A stretch of DNA of 64,000 bases from G963667675 sp964291545 (GTDB taxonomy: Bacteria > Chloroflexota > Dehalococcoidia > Lucifugimonadales > UBA3495), in NCBI GenBank assembly GCA_964291545.2, contig OZ219861.1, forward strand, positions 682,001 to 746,000. The letters are read 5' to 3'. Made by a program: the position numbers and the translations under genes. Shown here in pieces: positions 16,154 to 24,693 of this stretch (positions within the stretch are counted from its first letter, which is position 1; each line of letters starts with the position of its first letter). Below the pieces are notes generated by a model. It saw only the letters and a list, made by a program, of their open reading frames with translations, was not told the origin of the DNA and did no database searches.

Positions 16154-17347
16154 TCAGTTTTGTGACAGAAGCCAGTCCAAAAGGGCGTCTACGAAGTCGT
16201 CGTCGTAGCCGGGAGAATGGCTGCTGCCCACGCCCATCCAAAGCTGGATATCGATTCCCTCGGCGCAGCCCGATGCAAGACGGAATACCTCGGTTTCGGC
16301 GCCCGGCGCGAACTTGTCCAGATCGACGGCAGCCGAGGGCTGCGGGTGTTGGGACCAGTCGCAGCCCGCCCGCCGGCTCCAGCGCGTCACCATGTCGTGG
16401 GCGCCGGCGTAGAACGCCGGTACGTCGTCGCCCTTGGGGTCCGGCTCGAGTTGGTCGCCTTCGAAGAGAATCACCTCGTCGGCAGTGCCGTGGACGTGCA
16501 AGACGGATACGGGGGGAGCGCCTTGGCAGCTTGAATCGTCGACGTAGCTGGTCCCGGCCACGCTGGCCACGGCGCGGAGACCTGGGAGGCCTTTGCAGGC
16601 AACGTGGTATGACATGAACCCGCCGTTGGAGTACCCGAAGAAGTATATGGGCCCGAAGTCCCCGAGTTTCCCGGCTTCCGACACCAGTTCAGCCAGGTAC
16701 GCGACGTCATCCTCGCCGCCCTTACCGCCGTCGCAGCATTGGTCGGTGGGGTTCCAGAAGCGGTTGCCCTGGGCGTCCATTGTACCGTTGGGCAGCAATA
16801 GAGCGAACCCGCGATCGTTCACCCGCTGGTGAAGCGGAAAGTAAGCGGCGTGGACTGCGGAATCCCCGCCGTAGCCGTGAAGGGAGACGATGAGGGGAGT
16901 TTTCCCTTCGACAAATTCCACGGGCATCAACAACACCGAGCGGTCTTCGCGCCCCGGGTGGTCGACGTAGTGGACCTCGCCTCCCGAATCTTTCATCAGG
17001 GCGACGGTTCGGTCCAACACGGTATCCTCCAGGGACGACGGGGCATCGTCGTTTACCTTGGACCACTGCTCAATGGCGGGCAGGACGGCCGCTGCCCTGG
17101 CAGCTACTTCTTCGAGTTGCTGGATCCGCCGGGCCTGGTCGTCCAGATGCTCCTCCGTGCGCGCTTGGTCTTCTTCCAAGGCAGCCAGTTGGTCTTCCAG
17201 TTGCGCAATGCGCTGGTCGGCGCCGGAATCTTGGGTCGTGCCGGTACAGGCCGCCAAAGCGGCGACAAGCAAGATGCCAACGGCCACCGCCCCGAGGCGT
17301 CTGAAAGAGCCTGCCGCTCTGAGATCAGAATAGGCGGTCATGTTCAC
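16154..17347 (-). CDS. Surface-anchored PHB-depolymerase-like esterase lipoprotein with coiled-coil stalk
   Basis: A 397-residue secreted lipoprotein. Residues 15-34 are the signal with lipobox LAAC (Cys34). Residues about 44-90 form a charged heptad-rich coiled coil (ARTEEHLDDQARRIQQLEEV). From about 150 an alpha/beta hydrolase of the feruloyl esterase/PHB depolymerase group begins, with SLHGYGG, nucleophile elbow FGYSNGG (Ser240), HVHGTADEVI (Asp in the acid region) and the C-terminal GSSHSPGYDD His. Two cysteine pairs (CC at 204-205, CKG, CQG) suggest disulphides outside the cytoplasm. It probably hydrolyses polymeric or aromatic esters at the cell surface. The stalk may oligomerise or hold the enzyme away from the membrane. 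Confidence 0.85.
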   Translation of the reverse strand: MNMTAYSDLRAAGSFRRLGAVAVGILLVAALAACTGTTQDSGADQRIAQLEDQLAALEEDQARTEEHLDDQARRIQQLEEVAARAAAVLPAIEQWSKVNDDAPSSLEDTVLDRTVALMKDSGGEVHYVDHPGREDRSVLLMPVEFVEGKTPLIVSLHGYGGDSAVHAAYFPLHQRVNDRGFALLLPNGTMDAQGNRFWNPTDQCCDGGKGGEDDVAYLAELVSEAGKLGDFGPIYFFGYSNGGFMSYHVACKGLPGLRAVASVAGTSYVDDSSCQGAPPVSVLHVHGTADEVILFEGDQLEPDPKGDDVPAFYAGAHDMVTRWSRRAGCDWSQHPQPSAAVDLDKFAPGAETEVFRLASGCAEGIDIQLWMGVGSSHSPGYDDDFVDALLDWLLSQN

Positions 17348-17376
17348 GGGCGAAGCATAGTTGCCGGGGCTGGCTG

Positions 17377-18492
17377 TCAGCCCGCTGAGGCGGCCGGGGA
17401 AGGCTGCTTTGAGCAGTTGATGCGCTGGTATTCGAGCCTGGCGGCGACGTAGCTCCAGTCAACGTAGCCGGTCTCGAAGTCCCTCTCACCAGAGGCGGGA
17501 TCGAATTCGCTTCGGCTGTGGAGGATTCTGAAGTTCTGGAAAACCAGGCAGTCGCCCCGTTCCAGCCGGAACCGGTGCTGGTACTGCGGGTCGTTGAGGA
17601 GGCGAGAGAAGAGCCGGTACGCCCGGTAATACTCGTCCACCTGGTCGAAGGGTAGCTGCCAGTCCATGTTCTTGGGACAGTAGTAGACCGCCTCGACCTC
17701 CCCGGCGGTGTCGAGGAGCACAAGGGGCGTGGAGTGCTCGAAGAGATATCCGTCCTGCCGGTCGTGCTGCCGGAACTGGACCCGGGTTGAGGTCAACAAA
17801 TCGAACTCGCGAGGATGTTGCCGGCGAAAGTCCTGTGCCACGCGGAAGCCGTCTACGAGGACCGAGTCGCCGCCGGAGGCTTCGTTGCAGTGGGAGTAGA
17901 GGAACTGCACCAGTCTTTCGCCCCAGCGGTAGGAGCCGTCGGTGTGGGGCGGCAGGCTGTCGCCGGCGTTGGACAGGGCCAGGTCCTTGGCCTGGGGCGT
18001 CGGCCTGACCCGGCAGGTGACGCCGTACTCGGTGAGATGCATGGGGGCCACGTTGCCAATCCAGTCATGCAGGTCATCGCCGCCCAGGTTGTGGACGACG
18101 GCAAAGCCCAGGACGGGAATTTGCCCGGCCCAGGTCTGGAAGGGAGTGGTCGCGGCATCGAAGTACCCGGGCGGGTGAGCGTCCAGGTGAGCCGCATCCC
18201 ACAGGACGGCTTGGCCCGCGGGATCAGGCCTCGCCGGTGGGTCGTATGAATGTTCAAGCAGCCAGTTGATCGGGAATATGCTTTCGTGACGCCCCGCGCC
18301 GTTCCAGGAAATACGCAGCTCAGAAGGGGTCTCGTCCATGGAGAGCGGTTCTGCCGGAAGGGGGTCTATGCCAATATCGTAGATCTTTTGAGAGGAGTCC
18401 CGGTGAAAACACTGGGGGCACAAGCAATGGTCACGCAACCATGAGTAGTGGAACCGTTTGCCGCGTATGGTCAGGTGGTTGCCGTTGTCCAT
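17377..18492 (-). CDS. Gamma-butyrobetaine hydroxylase-like 2-oxoglutarate/Fe(II) dioxygenase
   Basis: A 371-residue TauD/BBOX-type oxygenase. The N-terminal DUF971/GBBH-like domain holds the zinc-type motif CLCPQCFH (Cys23, Cys25, Cys28, His30). The catalytic jelly-roll has LPPHTDGSYRW (the H-x-D iron ligands, about 180), followed by ILHSRSEFD with the third iron His. Members hydroxylate gamma-butyrobetaine or trimethyllysine, or open related quaternary amines, with O2 and 2-oxoglutarate. ATG 18492 is used because AGGAG lies about 9 bases upstream and the conserved domain starts there. The open frame continues to 18585 without family similarity. The presence of this gene with a GrdB-like and a TMADH-like gene hints at methylated-amine metabolism, which is inference. 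Confidence 0.87.
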   Translation of the reverse strand: MDNGNHLTIRGKRFHYSWLRDHCLCPQCFHRDSSQKIYDIGIDPLPAEPLSMDETPSELRISWNGAGRHESIFPINWLLEHSYDPPARPDPAGQAVLWDAAHLDAHPPGYFDAATTPFQTWAGQIPVLGFAVVHNLGGDDLHDWIGNVAPMHLTEYGVTCRVRPTPQAKDLALSNAGDSLPPHTDGSYRWGERLVQFLYSHCNEASGGDSVLVDGFRVAQDFRRQHPREFDLLTSTRVQFRQHDRQDGYLFEHSTPLVLLDTAGEVEAVYYCPKNMDWQLPFDQVDEYYRAYRLFSRLLNDPQYQHRFRLERGDCLVFQNFRILHSRSEFDPASGERDFETGYVDWSYVAARLEYQRINCSKQPSPAASAG

Positions 18493-18770
18493 GAAGATTT
18501 TTCTCCTAGTCCGCCGGCCGCCAGAGGGACCATGAACAGGCGGGAACGCCGGGCCGAGGCGCTGCCGGCATGGCTGCAGCCTCACAGCGCGTCGACGACG
18601 CCCCCATCCCTGGCGCAGGTTGGCGGATTGATTTAATGCGGCGAGGGTCTCGCGGGTCCCAAAACAGGGGGGCCGGCTGCCCTGAAATGGAAGGGCGCCG
18701 GCGGAGATGATTGTCAGACAAGAGTTGCACGAGCTGTTAGACCACGCGTTAACGGGCGGCCGGACTCCGG

Positions 18771-19133
18771 CTATCCAACGGGGCCGGTTATGGTGATGTG
18801 TGACATGTAGGAATCGGCGGCGGCGCCGTGCCAGTGGTTTTCGCCGGGCAGGATCTGCACCACGTCGCCCACGGCGACTTCCAGTTGCTCCTGTTCGTTG
18901 GCCACGTAGCCGTTGCCCAGGGTGATGACCAGGATCTGGTCGGACGTGTGAGTGTGCCAGCCAGTGGTGGCGCCCTTGTCGAAGTTCACCACACTGGCGG
19001 CGATGTGCTCGCTGGCCCCTCTAGGCAACATGGGCTGACGGGTGCGGTGGGCTTCACCGCCGGTCCAACCGTCTACGGGATGGGCGGGGCCCAAGGGCAC
19101 TGGGTCGATGGCTGAGATTCTGAACCGCTTCAT
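18771..19133 (-). CDS. Small cupin-domain protein
   Basis: A 120-residue single cupin barrel. Motif 1 is GWHTHTSDQILVITLGNG (two metal His) and motif 2 is ILPGENHWHGA (His). It is likely a metal-binding dioxygenase, isomerase or carboxymuconolactone decarboxylase-associated cupin acting on a small cytoplasmic substrate, or a sensor. ATG 19133 is chosen because GGAGG sits just upstream. An ATG four codons earlier is a weaker alternative. It is transcribed alone from a clear promoter. Confidence 0.87.
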   Translation of the reverse strand: MKRFRISAIDPVPLGPAHPVDGWTGGEAHRTRQPMLPRGASEHIAASVVNFDKGATTGWHTHTSDQILVITLGNGYVANEQEQLEVAVGDVVQILPGENHWHGAAADSYMSHITITGPVG

Positions 19134-19225
19134 GTATGCCTCCAAATTCCGATGTTCTCCGGGGCCGGCCGCTGTAATCCGGACGGCGCTTGGCGCCCTG
19201 AGATGCTTGCCGGTGGATGGCTCGG

Positions 19226-19254
19226 ACTATACTACGGCCCAGTAAGCGGGTCAA
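19226..19254 (-). promoter_or_regulatory. Predicted promoter of the cupin gene
   Basis: Minus strand TTGACC (19254-19249), a 17-base spacer and TATAGT (19231-19226). It lies about 90 bases before the cupin start. Confidence 0.6.
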
Positions 19255-19291
19255 TTGAGTTGCGGCCTTGCCTCAAAGTTCACCCTGCCAA

Positions 19292-19390
19292 GTCATCCCG
19301 AGCGCCGCGAGGGATCCGGGGGTGGTGTGTGCGGGCTTATGCGGGTGAGCCCATGCCCAGATTCTTCGTCGCTTCGCTTCTCGGAATGAC
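19292..19390. repeat. 99-base dispersed element, family C copy 1
   Basis: Bounded by inverted ends GTCATCCCGAG and CTCGGAATGAC and sharing most of its sequence (GCGAGGG, GGCTTATGCGG, GAGCCCAT, CAGATTC, TCGTCGCTTCGCT) with the copy at 49000-49098, which is also exactly 99 bases. The spacer 19134-19531 otherwise holds only the cupin and MMPL promoters. Confidence 0.8.
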
Positions 19391-19479
19391 AGTCTCCAGG
19401 CGGGGTCAGTTGAAGGGCTTTCCCGTCAATATCTCCGCCAAGCCTCCGAAGAAGGCCAACAGGAACCTCAGATTCAAGA

Positions 19480-19508
19480 TTGCAATGCAATGATGATGTT
19501 AATATATG
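19480..19508 (+). promoter_or_regulatory. Predicted promoter of the MMPL gene
   Basis: TTGCAA (19480-19485), a 17-base spacer and TATATG (19503-19508). Transcription would start near 19515, leaving only about 17 bases before the TTG start at 19532, with no Shine-Dalgarno. Confidence 0.45.
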
Positions 19509-19531
19509 GATGCACTTGAAACACCAGGCAA

Positions 19532-21862
19532 TTGACAAAAGATTCCGATAGCAAGGTTTTTGCTTTGACCAAATTTCTGGCACGCATCAGCGCGCGCAAT
19601 GCCGTGGCCGTCGTCGCCATCTGGGGGGCGCTGGCGGTCGCCGGGGGAATCCTGGCCGACGACGCCGGGCTGGGGCTGAACTTCGGGTTTACCGATGTTC
19701 TGGACAACGCGACCACCACCGAAATGAAGCTAAGCGGGGGAGCGGAGTCGTCGCGGGCTGAGAGCCTGCTGGAAGAGCTGCGGGGCCCCAGGCCGGTTAC
19801 TGAAATCGTCATCGTTCAGTCCGATGCGTTCACCGTGGACGAGCCGGAGTTCGGGGAAAAACTGGGAACGCTGGCCAACGAGTTAGTCACTCTGGGACTC
19901 GTTTGCAAGGTCGAGCACTACTTCGGGTTGGGTTTCAACGAGGACAACTGCGCTCGAGAGCCATCGCCGCCGCTCACGGCCGAACTACTGGCCCTGCGGG
20001 AACAGACGGTTTCCGCCGACCGGCATACGACGTTAATGCGGGTGACGCTGGCCGGCGATTTCGACCACACGCTGGAGCACATAGAGGAAGTCCTGGAGGT
20101 TGTACACAGGTCCGGCTCCGGCGGTGATTTTGATACATTGCTGGTGGGCGACGCCAGCATAGCGCTGGAACAGAACGAACTGGCGGAGAGCGACCTGAGG
20201 CAGGGGGAGCGGGTGGGCATCCCGGTGGCCCTGATCATCTTAGTGGCGCTCTTCGGCACGGTGGTTGCGGCGTTGATGCCCATTGGGCTGTCCCTGGTCT
20301 GCGTAATCGTCGCCCTGGGCATAACGGCGTTGCTGGGCCAGGGCTTCGAACTGATCTTCTTCATCACGTTGATGATCATCATGATCGGCCTGGCCGTGGG
20401 AATTGACTATTCGCTCATCATCGTATCCCGTTTCCGGGACGAGTTGGCCCGGGGACTGGACATACCGGCGGCCATAGAACGGGCCGGGGAGACGGCCGGC
20501 CGCACCGTGCTGTTCAGCGGCCTGACGGTAATCATTGCCCTGTTCGGGATGTTCCTGGTGCCTTTCTCGTTCTTCCAGTCGCTGGCCACGGGAGCGATCC
20601 TGGTTGTATTCGTGGCGCTGGCCGCCACGCTCACCTTTTTGCCGGCCAACCTGGCCCTGCACGGCAAGAGAATCAACCGGCTGGCGGTGCCGTTCCTGGG
20701 AAAGACTGGGGGCGGGCTTTCCGACGGGTCGGGGGCCTCGTCAGTCCCCGAGCATGGCTTTTGGCACCGGACGACCCGGCTGGTGATGCGGTTTCCCCAC
20801 ATCAGCATCGTAGCCGTGGGCGCGCCTATGGTGGTCGCCATAGTCTTCTATTTCCAAATCAACACCGGGCTGAACGGAGTGGACGTGTTCCCGGAGGGAG
20901 CAGAAAGCCGGGAGGCCTTCTTCGTGATGGAGAGGGAGTTTTCATTCGGCCTAGTGAACCCTACTGAGATAGTGATCGAGGGAGACATCGACAGTCCGGA
21001 AGTGCAGTCGGCCATAGAGAAGCTGCAAGCCTCTTTGAGCGGGCACCCGGCAATAACCCTGGCTTCGTCCCACCCTGAAGTGAGCGATGCCGGAGACCTG
21101 GCCCTGGTCACCGCCTACATAGAGGGAGAACCGCGCAGCCACGAGGCAGTGGACGTGGTGAATTTGATACGGGACGACTTTATCCCATCGGCCTTCGGCG
21201 GCGTGGAGGCCTCGGCCCTGGTGGGCGGGGTATCCGCCATTGCGGCGGACGTCTTCTCCACGGTGGACTTGTACACGCCCATAGTCTTTGCCTTCGTGCT
21301 GGGCTGCAGCTTCCTGATATTGATGCTGGTGTTCCGGTCGATAGTCATACCGGTGAAAGCCGTCATCATGAACCTGCTGTCGGTGGGCACGGCTTACGGG
21401 CTGATGGTGCTGGTGTTCCAGAAGGGCGTGGCGGCGGACCTGCTGGGGTTCCAGCAGGCGGAGGTCATCGACGCCTGGATACCCCTGTTCCTGTTCTCGA
21501 TACTGTTCGGCCTGTCCATGGACTACCACGTTTTTCTGCTGAGCCGCATCCGGGAACGCTACGACGAGACCGGGGACAACGCCGAGGCGGTGGCCTACGG
21601 CCTTCAGTCCACGGGGGGGATGATAACCGGCGCAGCCCTGATAATGGTCGCGGTGTTCGGGGCGTTCGCCTCGGGGAAGACTATTATCAACCAGCAAGTG
21701 GGGTTCGGACTTGCGGTCGCCATATTCCTGGATGCTACGCTGGTGCGGTCGGTGCTGGTGCCGGCGACCATGGAAGTGCTGGGCAAAGGCAACTGGTACC
21801 TGCCATCCTGGCTGCGGTGGCTGCCCGATCTAAGGGTGGAAGCGGAAGAGGCGCACAGGTAA
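19532..21862 (+). CDS. MMPL/RND-superfamily membrane transporter
   Basis: A 776-residue protein with the two-fold RND layout: one TM segment near residue 30, a large exported loop (about 55-230), a bundle of five TM segments (about 230-390, with the GLAVGIDYSLIIVSRFRDEL signature), a second TM near 430, a second exported loop (about 450-580), and a final bundle (about 585-750, with FGLSMDYHVFLLSRIRERYD). The paired G-x-x-x-D-Y motifs supply proton-relay aspartates. MMPL proteins export lipids or hydrophobic compounds. TTG 19532 is the first start after an in-frame stop. A TTG about 11 codons later would give a more usual N-terminus. It is followed after 10 bases by the MpaB-like gene, so the two probably share a transcript. 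Confidence 0.85.
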   Translation: MTKDSDSKVFALTKFLARISARNAVAVVAIWGALAVAGGILADDAGLGLNFGFTDVLDNATTTEMKLSGGAESSRAESLLEELRGPRPVTEIVIVQSDAFTVDEPEFGEKLGTLANELVTLGLVCKVEHYFGLGFNEDNCAREPSPPLTAELLALREQTVSADRHTTLMRVTLAGDFDHTLEHIEEVLEVVHRSGSGGDFDTLLVGDASIALEQNELAESDLRQGERVGIPVALIILVALFGTVVAALMPIGLSLVCVIVALGITALLGQGFELIFFITLMIIMIGLAVGIDYSLIIVSRFRDELARGLDIPAAIERAGETAGRTVLFSGLTVIIALFGMFLVPFSFFQSLATGAILVVFVALAATLTFLPANLALHGKRINRLAVPFLGKTGGGLSDGSGASSVPEHGFWHRTTRLVMRFPHISIVAVGAPMVVAIVFYFQINTGLNGVDVFPEGAESREAFFVMEREFSFGLVNPTEIVIEGDIDSPEVQSAIEKLQASLSGHPAITLASSHPEVSDAGDLALVTAYIEGEPRSHEAVDVVNLIRDDFIPSAFGGVEASALVGGVSAIAADVFSTVDLYTPIVFAFVLGCSFLILMLVFRSIVIPVKAVIMNLLSVGTAYGLMVLVFQKGVAADLLGFQQAEVIDAWIPLFLFSILFGLSMDYHVFLLSRIRERYDETGDNAEAVAYGLQSTGGMITGAALIMVAVFGAFASGKTIINQQVGFGLAVAIFLDATLVRSVLVPATMEVLGKGNWYLPSWLRWLPDLRVEAEEAHR

Positions 21863-21872
21863 GATAGTCCGC

Positions 21873-23075
21873 ATGGCAATGCCTGAGGCGAAAGACACGT
21901 CAAACATACCCACCGATTACCGGGAGGGGCACGAGAAGGCGCGTGAAATTGCGCCGGAGACGGCCGACAACTACGTCGCCCATACCCTGATCGGCGACCC
22001 CCTGGCCGACGCCATGATGGAAGACCTGGCCAGTGTCTCAAGGCAAGAGCAGGCAATCTTGTTTCAGGCGATGCTGCACGAGCGCGACTGGGACAGCCTG
22101 GACGACGCCCCTTCCTCGGCGAAGGCATTCTTCGAAGATACGGAGAACGTGCCGGACTGGGTCGATTTCAACTCATTCATCCCCGGCATCCGCATGTTTC
22201 ACCGCAACTCACATCTCATCCTGGGCGCATTTGTCGGGGGCACGTTGGTGGAAGGCTTCGCCACCAACATCGCAAAGTCTTTCTTCATCACCGGCAGGGT
22301 GCGGGACCAGGGCGTGAGGAGGCTGCGGCAGAATAACCGGCACATGATAGAGATATTCATGCCCGACGGCTTGACTAGGGACGGAGACGGTTGGAAGTTG
22401 TCGGTGCGGATACGGCTGGTCCACGCCCAACTGAGACGGTTGCTGGGGGGCTCCGGCGAATGGGACTATGAGGCGTGGGGCTTGCCTTTAAGTTCGGCCC
22501 ACCTGGGATTCGCCATTACGTCCTTTTCGGCGAGGCTGTTGGACCACATGAAGCGCCTGGGGGCGGACTACACCAAGGAAGAGCGCGACAGCTTCATGTC
22601 TGTCTGGCGGTACACCGGTCATGTAATGGGCATACCTCCATCGATACTGTTTAAGGATGAGGAAGACGCCCGGCACCTGCGCAAAATCGGGTTCATGTGC
22701 GAGCCTCCGCCCTCGCCGGAGTCCATCGTCATGGCCAACGCGCTGGTCAACTCGGCGCCCCTGGTCATCGACATTACCGACCCGGTGGAGCGCCGCACGC
22801 TGGCGGGCTACGTGTTCAAGGTTTCCCGCGCTTTGATCGGCAACAAGATGGCCGACCAGTTGATGTACCCGCCTGATCCCAGCTTTGGGACGTTGTTCGT
22901 CTTCCGGATGCAGGAACGGTACAAGCACCTTTTGGCCAAGCTGGGCCGGAAGAGGATGGAGAACTCGAACTTCACCAGGTTCACGTCGCTGCTGGGGGCA
23001 TCGGTGCTGGAAGAGGCGGGAATCAGCTACCGGCTGCCCGACCACGTGTATTCGGAGGAGTCCTCCCAGTGGTGA
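21873..23075 (+). CDS. MpaB/Lcp-like haem oxygenase-domain protein (DUF2236)
   Basis: A 400-residue protein of the family that includes fungal MpaB and bacterial latex-clearing protein Lcp, haem b enzymes that cleave isoprenoid double bonds with O2. Seen: GAFVGGTLVEGF, RIRLVHAQLRRLL with the conserved Arg and His, and the VWRYTGHVMGIPP block containing a second haem-region His. No signal peptide is visible, so it may act in the cytoplasm, perhaps on membrane isoprenoids or lipids. Its start lies 10 bases after the MMPL gene, suggesting it modifies the lipid or terpenoid that MMPL exports. That pairing is inference. Confidence 0.78.
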   Translation: MAMPEAKDTSNIPTDYREGHEKAREIAPETADNYVAHTLIGDPLADAMMEDLASVSRQEQAILFQAMLHERDWDSLDDAPSSAKAFFEDTENVPDWVDFNSFIPGIRMFHRNSHLILGAFVGGTLVEGFATNIAKSFFITGRVRDQGVRRLRQNNRHMIEIFMPDGLTRDGDGWKLSVRIRLVHAQLRRLLGGSGEWDYEAWGLPLSSAHLGFAITSFSARLLDHMKRLGADYTKEERDSFMSVWRYTGHVMGIPPSILFKDEEDARHLRKIGFMCEPPPSPESIVMANALVNSAPLVIDITDPVERRTLAGYVFKVSRALIGNKMADQLMYPPDPSFGTLFVFRMQERYKHLLAKLGRKRMENSNFTRFTSLLGASVLEEAGISYRLPDHVYSEESSQW

Positions 23076-23147
23076 AACGGCCCAGGGCGTAACTGCCCCG
23101 GCGGGCGCCGGCGGGCAGGCGCGAGCGCTAGCGACGGGGCAGGCGGT

Positions 23148-23906
23148 TCAGCGAGCGGCGCCCGCCGGTTGATGGGCCTGCAGGAACCGGCGCACCTGCT
23201 CGATGGTCTGTGCGTACAGGCCCTCATCCTCTTTCCAGGGGTACACTGTCACCTGGGCCTTGGGCGCCAGGTCCACCAGGTCCACTGCGGCTTCGTAAGA
23301 GTGGGCGGGAGTGTCATCGGGCATGACCAGCATGGGCGTCATGCACCACCGGGCGAAGTCCCGCGACACTGAGTAGACGAAGTCCGGCTGAACCCGGTAG
23401 AGGTTGTGCAGGTACTGCCTCACCGTCTCCATGGTCACCTCAGGCCGGCGGGCGCATATCTCCGGGCCCCAAAGCTCCAGTCCTGAGTCAAACATGGCGT
23501 CCGGCGTTTTTGACGAGTGCCCGACGGGCTGGCAGAGCACGGCGGCTACAACGCGCTCCGGAGCGCGCTCCATTAGCTTGAGGGCGAACGGGCCGCCGAT
23601 GCAGTAGCCGATGAACAGGAACTGGTCTACGCCCAAGTGGTCCATCAAGCCAAGTTGGTCGTCGGCGAAGGCCCCCCACGGGTCGTCGACCTGGACGGGG
23701 CCGGTGGAGTGTCCGCCGGGGGCGTTCCGCTGGTCCATGGTGATGCAGCGGAAGTCGTCCTCGAACAAGTGATAAGCGTCGAACACCTGGGTGGGCCAAC
23801 CGGTAAGTACGGAGTTCAAGCCCCCGCCGGGGATTGCCAAAAGCGGAAATCCAGACCCTCTTTCTTCGTAGTGAATGCTGACGTCGCCTCTTTCATAATA
23901 CGGCAT
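23148..23906 (-). CDS. Alpha/beta-fold hydrolase with Cys nucleophile and no obvious catalytic His
   Basis: A 252-residue alpha/beta hydrolase by overall pattern (LLAIPGGGLNS oxyanion loop, CITMDQRNAPGGHS, DHLGVDQFLFIGYCIGG). The nucleophile elbow is G-Y-C-I-G-G, so Cys102 replaces Ser. An acid is available at MLVMPDDTPAHS, but the C-terminal stretch where the family has a His (after VTVYPW) reads KEDEGLYAQTIEQV, without one. It may be a dienelactone-hydrolase-like thiol enzyme with a rearranged triad or a non-catalytic binder. The C-terminal HQPAGAAR lies in a GC-rich tail. It is monocistronic on the minus strand. Confidence 0.75.
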   Translation of the reverse strand: MPYYERGDVSIHYEERGSGFPLLAIPGGGLNSVLTGWPTQVFDAYHLFEDDFRCITMDQRNAPGGHSTGPVQVDDPWGAFADDQLGLMDHLGVDQFLFIGYCIGGPFALKLMERAPERVVAAVLCQPVGHSSKTPDAMFDSGLELWGPEICARRPEVTMETVRQYLHNLYRVQPDFVYSVSRDFARWCMTPMLVMPDDTPAHSYEAAVDLVDLAPKAQVTVYPWKEDEGLYAQTIEQVRRFLQAHQPAGAAR

Positions 23907-24130
23907 GGAAGTCCCTCCCGGTTGACACCTGTGCTGGCTTTAGTGGCGATTGTAACCGCGGGCGCGGGGGTGTCAAGGCTGGAGCCGCTTGGAGAGGGCG
24001 CGGCTGGCGGAAAGAGCGGGGACCTGTCACCTGCGCTTCAACCGACGTAGTTATCCGCAATTCACCATTTGACGCGGGCAACACAGGGCTGGTTGTTGGC
24101 AAAATGCACACATAGTGCGACAATATCCAC

Positions 24131-24418
24131 ATGGACGTTGCCTTTGAATGGAGCATCGAGAAAAACCAGCAACTCGTTGAGCACCGCAGTATTTCGTTCG
24201 AGGGCATCGTATCCGCCATAGAGCAAGGTGGATTGCTGGATGTACTGGAACACCCGAACCAAAGCCGCTATCCTGGGCAGCAGATATACGTTGTATCAGT
24301 TCAAGAATACATCTATCTTGTGCCGTTCGTGACAGAGGCCGACGGCACCCGTTTTCTCAAGACGATCATCCCCAGCCGGAAGGCGGCCAGAGATTACAGA
24401 AGGAGGCTGTCACCGTGA
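24131..24418 (+). CDS. brnT: BrnT-family toxin of a type II toxin-antitoxin module
   Basis: A 95-residue protein with the BrnT RelE-fold pattern: FEWSIEKNQQLVEHRSISFE at the N-terminus (W/K/N-x-H), a central ILD-type segment LLDVLEHPNQSRYPGQQIYV, and the basic end LKTIIPSRKAARDYRRRL, where R/K residues contact RNA. Such toxins are ribonucleases that slow translation under stress. The antitoxin gene follows directly with a GTGA overlap, the toxin-first order usual for brnTA. GCAC-acata-GTGC (about 24106-24118) just upstream is a possible operator half-site pair. Confidence 0.8.
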   Translation: MDVAFEWSIEKNQQLVEHRSISFEGIVSAIEQGGLLDVLEHPNQSRYPGQQIYVVSVQEYIYLVPFVTEADGTRFLKTIIPSRKAARDYRRRLSP

Positions 24419-24693
24419 ACGTCGAGTTGAGCGAAGAAGAGCGAGACATTCTGGACCGATTCGAGCGAGGGGAGTTGCCCTCTGCTCCTGAAGCCGACCG
24501 CGAAGTCGGGGTGGCCCGTCAGGCGGCGCGCAACACTTTCAACAAGACCCGGCGAGTGAATCTGCGAGTAACCGAGCGAGACTACATGCTCGTACATGCG
24601 CGGGCCAGGGAAGAGGGCATACCCTACCAGACGTTGCTGTCCAGCGTCATCCACAAGTACCTATCCGGCAGGTTGACCGAGAAACATAACTGA
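24415..24693 (+). CDS. BrnA/CopG-like antitoxin
   Basis: A 92-residue partner of the preceding toxin. The C-terminal half RRVNLRVTERDYMLVHARAR and EEGIPYQTLLSSVIHKYLSG is the ribbon-helix-helix repressor fold seen in CopG/BrnA antitoxins. The acidic N-terminus ELSEEERDILDRFERGEL probably covers the toxin. GTG 24415 overlaps the toxin stop, implying translational coupling. Autorepression of the operon is expected from the family. Confidence 0.8.
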   Translation: MNVELSEEERDILDRFERGELPSAPEADREVGVARQAARNTFNKTRRVNLRVTERDYMLVHARAREEGIPYQTLLSSVIHKYLSGRLTEKHN

